Shown here in pieces: positions 33,386 through 36,369 of a stretch of DNA of 36,369 nucleotides; positions within the stretch are counted from its first letter, which is position 1; the number at the start of each line of letters is the position of its first letter. The translations under genes were made by a program, and so were the position numbers. The notes below the pieces were generated by a model. That model was given only the letters and a program-made list of their open reading frames with translations. It did no database searches and was not told the DNA's origin. Origin of the DNA: Jannaschia donghaensis (GTDB taxonomy: Bacteria > Pseudomonadota > Alphaproteobacteria > Rhodobacterales > Rhodobacteraceae); the NCBI RefSeq assembly GCF_001403795.1, contig NZ_CXSU01000011.1, positions 401,283-437,651 on the forward strand. The letters run 5' to 3'.

Positions 33386-33462
33386 GTCATCCTCCGGGTC
33401 TGTTCGGGTTTCGTGTTTCTATCGGTGGTGGTGCGGCTCGGGTAGCCTATATAGGATCGGCA

Positions 33463-34452
33463 ATGGATCATATCACGCGACAGACCAGCGCGACCGCGCT
33501 CTACCCCGCCGTCGACCCCTTCGACCAGCGGATGCTGGACGTGGGGGACGGCCACAAGATCTATGTGGAGCAATGCGGCAATCCCGACGGCTTGCCGGTC
33601 GTCGTGCTGCATGGCGGGCCGGGCGGCGGATGCAGCCCAATGATGCGCCGCTTCTTCGATAAATCGGTCTGGCGCGTGATTCTGTTCGATCAGCGGGGCT
33701 GCGGCCGGTCGCGCCCGCATGCCAGCATTGCGGACAATACGACATGGCATCTGGTGGCCGACATCGAGCGTATCCGCACCGAGCTGGGCATAGACAAATG
33801 GGCTGTCTTCGGCGGCAGCTGGGGGGCGACGCTGGCGCTGATCTATGCGATCACGCACCCCGATCGCGCCGCCCATTTGATCTTGCGCGGCATTTTCCTG
33901 ATGGAGCAGAGAGAATTGGACTGGTTCTACGGCGGTGGGGCCGGGGCGTTCTGGCCGGACCAATGGGCCCGGTTCCGTTCCATGATCCCCGAAGACGAAC
34001 AGGGCGATCTGATCACTGCCTACAACCGACGTCTGTTCGATACGCCGCCGCACGAACAGGTGAAATTCGCGCGCACCTGGGCATCATGGGAAAACGCGCT
34101 CGCCTCCGTCCATTCACAGGGCCGCTCCGGGGAGCCGGGGGGCGAATACGCCCGCGCCTTCGCCCGCCTGGAAAATCACTATTTCACCAACAAGGGATTC
34201 CTCGATCACGACGGCTGGATCCGCGCCAACCTCGATCGGCTGGCGGGGATCCGGGGTGACATCGTGCAGGGCCGGTACGACATGATCTGTCCGCCCCTGT
34301 CCGCGCATCTTCTGGCGCAGGGCTGGTCGGGCGCGTCGCTCGACTTCGCGCCCTTCGCCGGTCACGCCCTGTCGGAATCAGGCATCACCGAACGTCTCGT
34401 CGCCGCCACCGACAGCGTTGGCCGTATCCACGCCGGAACCCTGCGGTTCTGA
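33463..34452 (+). CDS. pip: Proline iminopeptidase
   Basis: A 329-residue alpha/beta hydrolase of peptidase family S33 that releases N-terminal proline from peptides in the cytoplasm. The oxyanion block HGGPGGGC (residues 50-57) and DQRGCGRSRPH are typical. The nucleophile is S119 in FGGSWGATLAL, the acid lies in QGRYDMICP and the histidine in FAGHALSE. It is divergent from ubiG and ends 13 bases before the converging DUF2793 gene. Confidence 0.95.
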   Translation: MDHITRQTSATALYPAVDPFDQRMLDVGDGHKIYVEQCGNPDGLPVVVLHGGPGGGCSPMMRRFFDKSVWRVILFDQRGCGRSRPHASIADNTTWHLVADIERIRTELGIDKWAVFGGSWGATLALIYAITHPDRAAHLILRGIFLMEQRELDWFYGGGAGAFWPDQWARFRSMIPEDEQGDLITAYNRRLFDTPPHEQVKFARTWASWENALASVHSQGRSGEPGGEYARAFARLENHYFTNKGFLDHDGWIRANLDRLAGIRGDIVQGRYDMICPPLSAHLLAQGWSGASLDFAPFAGHALSESGITERLVAATDSVGRIHAGTLRF

Positions 34453-34465
34453 CCGGACGACCGAT

Positions 34466-35578
34466 CTAGCCCATCAGGTCGAGCGTCAGGGCCGAGGCGA
34501 TGTGGCCCGTTGTCGTGAACGTTCCCCGGGGTTTGACATGGACCGTCAGAAATCCGTCCTGCGGCACGTCGAATGGCGCGAAGGGTTCGTCCAGCGCGGT
34601 CCAGAACGTGCCCAGAGCGACGGCATCGGCGGCAAGCAGAAGCGTCCGCGTCGTTGCAGTGTCCGTGGACCAGCCCCCACCCGCGGGTCCCGCCTGAAAA
34701 TAGACGCGAATGTCGCAGCCCACGATATTCGCGTTCGAGGCCCGCATCAAACCGCCGAGCCCCGTGACTGTCGTGCCTGCCGATACGAACGGCCCAACCG
34801 CCTTCCATGCTTTCGCGGGTTCCATCCCCACCCCGCCGCCAGAGGCGTGGGTGCCCCCAGCGGGACCGGTCTCGGAATTAAAAGTTACCCAGCGGGTGTC
34901 CGGAAAGCACGACCAGCGACCGCCGACCGGAACGCGGTTCGATACGCGGGTGCCCGACGGAAATGACACCACACCGGTCGCGGGGTCCGTTGTCAGTGCC
35001 GTATTCCACGTCGACCCGTCGGCCGAGACCTTGACCGAAAACCCGTCCGTTCCGGCGCACCCCATTTCCGCCCGACCGGAAAAGCCAGTCTGGAACAGAA
35101 GGCTGCCGGTATCGCCCGGGTCCGCCTTGTTGATCTTTACCTGATGGCCGCCGCCATCATGCGTCAGCAGCGTGGCATCCGCAGCGACGCTCAGACGGTT
35201 GGTGTCATCGGCGGTGGCGTTGATGCCCAATGTGCGGATCTGGGCCGTGCGCCACGCCACGCCATCGAACGTCACGGTCGATCCCAAGGCGATCACATGG
35301 ATCTGCCACCCCGGCGCTGGCGAAATGAAGGTCCAGCCGTCGCCTTCGCGCACCGCAAGGGTGCCGTCCCGTCCAGCCCAGTCACCGGTCGCGCCGGTCG
35401 CCACGATGTGCCTGTCGCCCTCATCCGGCAGCAGGGGCGGCTCCGTCAGGTCCAGGTCCAGCGCCACCGGCTGCACCAAGGCGTCCAACCGGCGCAGCGC
35501 TTCGTTGTGGGTGATATGCTTCTGGGCCTGTCCGCCTTGGATCAGGGGCAGGGACAGAATTCGTGTATTTTCCGACAT
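34466..35578 (-). CDS. DUF2793 fibre-like protein, possible gene transfer agent component
   Basis: A 370-residue protein whose first ~95 residues match DUF2793: TRILSLPLIQGGQAQKHITHNEALRRLDALVQP in part, then GDRHIVATGATGDWAG and DGWTFISPAPGWQIHV. The rest is Gly/Thr-rich beta sequence (about 100-370) with a late jelly-roll-like end (GTFTTTGHIASALTLDLMG), as in phage fibres and spikes. No signal peptide. From memory, DUF2793 proteins serve as fibre or spike components of the Rhodobacter gene transfer agent encoded away from its main cluster. A CtrA-type box lies 51 bases upstream, which fits. It could also be a prophage remnant, but no other phage gene is present. Confidence 0.8.
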   Translation of the reverse strand: MSENTRILSLPLIQGGQAQKHITHNEALRRLDALVQPVALDLDLTEPPLLPDEGDRHIVATGATGDWAGRDGTLAVREGDGWTFISPAPGWQIHVIALGSTVTFDGVAWRTAQIRTLGINATADDTNRLSVAADATLLTHDGGGHQVKINKADPGDTGSLLFQTGFSGRAEMGCAGTDGFSVKVSADGSTWNTALTTDPATGVVSFPSGTRVSNRVPVGGRWSCFPDTRWVTFNSETGPAGGTHASGGGVGMEPAKAWKAVGPFVSAGTTVTGLGGLMRASNANIVGCDIRVYFQAGPAGGGWSTDTATTRTLLLAADAVALGTFWTALDEPFAPFDVPQDGFLTVHVKPRGTFTTTGHIASALTLDLMG

Positions 35579-35629
35579 GGGACGTCGCAGCCTCCGGTGA
35601 TGTGAAGACCGGACACTCCGTCTGAACGG

Positions 35630-35644
35630 TTAAGCGGGCCTTAA
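35630..35644. promoter_or_regulatory. CtrA-type box upstream of the DUF2793 gene
   Basis: TTAA at 35630-35633 and 35641-35644 with exactly seven bases between. It is 51 bases before the DUF2793 ATG (minus strand), placing it near the -35 region of a promoter with a short leader, the usual position for CtrA-activated genes. It is also 34 bases from the stop of the export gene on its other side. Confidence 0.6.
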
Positions 35645-35678
35645 CCTCACGGTGAACCGTGCGCTGCGGCCGGCGGAC

Positions 35679-36369
35679 CTAGACCTGGCGGGCCAGACCG
35701 AACGCCGCGCCGATCAGACCGAAGATCGTCTGGGTGGTCGTCACCGGGCTTTCGGTCACATAGACGAGGTCCTGCGGCATCACCTGAAAATTGCGGGCCG
35801 AGAACAAGCCGTCCGCCGATGTCAGGTCCAGCCCAAAGATTACGCGCTGGTTGCGCGGCCCACGAACGCCCGGCGACAGCGCCGATGCGGGATATTCGCG
35901 TAAGATCAGCACGCCTTGGGGATCGGCCCGGCTGTCCTTGACGCCGCCGATGATCGACACCGCGTCCATCGCGCTGAGCACGTCGCGGGTGAACGGGTGC
36001 AGCGCCTCTTGTCCCGCAGCCCCGACCGACAGGAAATACCGGTCGTCTTCCTTCACGATGACCTGGTCCCCGCTTTGCAGAAGGGTGTCGAGGTTCGGCT
36101 CGGCGTAAAGACGACTCATCGACGTGCCATAGACGCGTGATCCGCGTTGCAGACGGATCTGCGGGTTTTCCAGCCCCCCGTCCACGCCGCCGCCTGCGGC
36201 GATCAGGCTGAGAACCGTGTAGTTCCGGTCCGGCATCGGGAACGATCCCGCGCGGCGCACACCACCGACCAGATCGACCGAGTTTCCGCGTCCTTCCGTC
36301 AGTGAGAGTTGGACTTGCGCCGACTCCGCAACACTGGAGAGCGAATTCTGGATGACGTCGCGCGCCCGC
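35679..36369 (-). CDS. Polysaccharide export protein, Wza-like (N-terminus outside window)
   Basis: The C-terminal 229 residues of an outer-membrane polysaccharide export protein. The frame is open to the right edge, so the start is missing. SLBB-type repeats are seen: VDLVGGVRRAGSFPMPDRNYTVLSLIAAGGGV and RYFLSVGAAGQEALHPFTRDVLSAMDAVSIIGGV in shortened form, with DTLLQSGDQVIV and the later MPQDLVYVTES. It ends in a hydrophobic helix (TIFGLIGAAFGLARQV), like the C-terminal alpha-helix that crosses the outer membrane in Wza. It likely belongs to an exopolysaccharide or capsule locus beyond the window. Confidence 0.85.
   Translation of the reverse strand, partial: RARDVIQNSLSSVAESAQVQLSLTEGRGNSVDLVGGVRRAGSFPMPDRNYTVLSLIAAGGGVDGGLENPQIRLQRGSRVYGTSMSRLYAEPNLDTLLQSGDQVIVKEDDRYFLSVGAAGQEALHPFTRDVLSAMDAVSIIGGVKDSRADPQGVLILREYPASALSPGVRGPRNQRVIFGLDLTSADGLFSARNFQVMPQDLVYVTESPVTTTQTIFGLIGAAFGLARQV

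Noticed and set aside
35621-35635. A 12-of-15 match to the TetR-type palindrome (TCTGAACGGTTAAGC) next to the DUF2793 gene
   Set aside because: It loses the right arm symmetry and half of it is part of the CtrA-type box; most likely chance.
1-36369. tRNA or rRNA genes, CRISPR arrays, insertion sequences, integrases
   Set aside because: None seen on reading both strands; no tandem spacer-repeat pattern, no transposase-like protein.

Overview
The window is GC-rich chromosomal DNA, almost certainly from an alphaproteobacterium of the Rhodobacteraceae (Roseobacter/Rhodobacter group). The pointers are a rsfS-rlmH-gpmI-envC-ctpA-rppH gene string, an accD-folC pair, a DUF6478-type protein after ilvD, a DUF2793 protein, many 4-base ATGA/GTGA/TTGA gene overlaps, and TTAA-N7-TTAA sites of the kind bound by the cell-cycle regulator CtrA. 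The genus assignment is inference. I see no tRNA, rRNA, CRISPR array, insertion sequence or integrase.

Layout. 1-3.2 kb: the 3' end of an unknown gene, leuC on the minus strand with a possible 28-codon ORF in its leader, and a divergent MscS channel gene. 3.2-10.6 kb: a plus-strand run of amidase, rsfS, rlmH, gpmI, an EnvC-like LytM protein, ctpA, rppH and a Cys-rich secreted protein. 10.7-16.8 kb: ggt (minus), zapE (plus), then an accD-folC-secreted protein operon (minus). 17-21 kb: a CPBP membrane protease (minus), divergent from ilvD followed by a DUF6478-type protein and a small coiled-coil protein. 21-22 kb: a LysR regulator behind an unusual array of three TTAA tetramers at exact 11-bp intervals. 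22-25 kb: a tightly overlapped minus-strand operon (CinA-like, GNAT, AhpD-like, OmpA-like). 25-27.5 kb: sfsA, map and radC, with a perfect CtrA-type box before radC. 27.5-30.8 kb: a minus-strand operon of AEC transporter, S-formylglutathione hydrolase, HAD phosphatase and ornithine-cyclodeaminase-like protein. 30.8-32.6 kb: an AT-richer intergenic control region and a small operon encoding a secreted 100-aa protein, a 56-aa probable lipoprotein and a TetR regulator. 32.6-36.4 kb: ubiG, a proline iminopeptidase, a DUF2793 fibre-like protein with a CtrA-type box upstream, and the 3' part of a polysaccharide-export gene running off the window.

Most of the window is housekeeping: branched-chain amino acid synthesis (leuC, ilvD), ribosome and RNA maintenance (rsfS, rlmH, rppH), cell envelope (EnvC-like, ctpA, OmpA-like), fatty acid and folate synthesis (accD, folC) and ubiquinone synthesis (ubiG). 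Two parts look most worth following. The first is a possible CtrA regulon spread over three loci (LysR gene, radC, DUF2793 gene); in Rhodobacteraceae CtrA ties competence, DNA repair and gene transfer agents together. The second is the secreted protein/lipoprotein/TetR operon, whose promoter is flanked by two matching 15-bp palindromes that look like operators of its own TetR protein. All motif calls were made by eye.
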